Shown: piece by piece, positions 63,925 to 64,000 of the stretch
Numbering within the stretch: position 1 is the first letter of the stretch
Layout: each line of letters opens with the position of its first letter
DNA from: Bordetella pertussis 18323
Lineage (GTDB): Bacteria > Pseudomonadota > Gammaproteobacteria > Burkholderiales > Burkholderiaceae_B
Length of the DNA stretch: 64,000 nt
Assembly (NCBI RefSeq): GCF_000306945.1
Contig: NC_018518.1
Location: 3,162,001-3,226,000, forward strand
Reading direction: 5' to 3'
Notes under the pieces: model-generated
Databases searched by the model: none
What the model saw: only the letters and a program-made list of their open reading frames with translations
What the model was told of the DNA's origin: nothing
Translations under genes and position numbers: made by a program

Positions 63925-64000
63925 GACTTGCCTCACTGGTATGACCACGATATCCGCTGCTACTTGCTCCACACGAACGGGCATTCTATGTGATTGAAAA

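Noticed and set aside
61969..63984. A 671-codon GntR-dehydrogenase hybrid ORF
   Set aside because: It is the frameshifted GntR frame running into antisense of the convergent dehydrogenase gene.
1..64000. CRISPR arrays, tRNA or rRNA genes
   Set aside because: I looked for regular short repeats with unique spacers, cloverleaf ends in CCA and rRNA motifs and saw none. tRNA detection by eye is not exhaustive.

Overview
The window is high-GC betaproteobacterial DNA and almost certainly comes from Bordetella pertussis. It carries three copies of IS481, a 4,196-codon filamentous-haemagglutinin-like gene of the size I recall for FhaL, a ferric enterobactin receptor/regulator pair like bfeA/bfeR, several Bug-type solute-binding proteins, and many recently broken genes. 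Gene names rest on recognised protein motifs, not on searches.

Layout. 0-2.3 kb: partial LysR regulator, Bug solute receptor, N-formylglutamate amidohydrolase. 2.6-5.5 kb: pntAA-pntAB-pntB transhydrogenase operon with a one-base frameshift in pntAB. 5.5-9.8 kb: AraC regulator, divergent TonB receptor (bfeA) and a periplasmic esterase. 9.8-15.2 kb: glcF-glcE-glcD and a second GlcD-like flavoprotein, all on the minus strand. 15.4-29.1 kb: fhaL, cut by IS481; its C-terminus holds four tandem modules that look like C80-type cysteine peptidases. 29.1-33.3 kb: aroG with an aromatic-rich leader peptide and attenuator, tldD, a nitrilase-family gene and an H-NS-like gene. 33.3-34.4 kb: second IS481, with unrelated flanks. 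34.4-40.4 kb: minus-strand catabolic cluster (Bug, acyl-CoA ligase, IclR, enoyl-CoA hydratase, carboxymuconolactone-decarboxylase-like protein, Bug) ending in a truncated quinone-oxidoreductase gene. 40.7-48.2 kb: an AllA-like gene and a 2,300-residue autotransporter with about 17 passenger repeats. 48.6-55.0 kb: entericidin-like lipoprotein, broken LysR gene, an integrase-arm-domain microprotein, HAD hydrolase, D-threonine-aldolase-like enzyme, YegP-like protein, SPFH protein with a 39-residue membrane partner, GST, RidA. 55.0-56.1 kb: third IS481. 56.1-57.1 kb: broken intimin/invasin-like gene. 57.4-64 kb: DapA-family enzyme, free-Met-sulfoxide reductase, aminotransferase, ubiA, a small secreted DUF4148-like protein, and a saccharopine-dehydrogenase-family gene facing a frameshifted GntR regulator.

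How it fits together. Only the IS481 copy inside fhaL has a perfect 6-bp target duplication, and removing it restores a full open frame. The other two copies join unrelated DNA and look like rearrangement junctions. Frameshifts (pntAB, a LysR gene, the invasin-like gene, a GntR gene) plus IS truncations fit the genome decay of B. pertussis. The most interesting signals are the tandem protease-like modules of FhaL and the attenuator in front of aroG, whose 26-residue leader peptide contains the run FYFYFWF.
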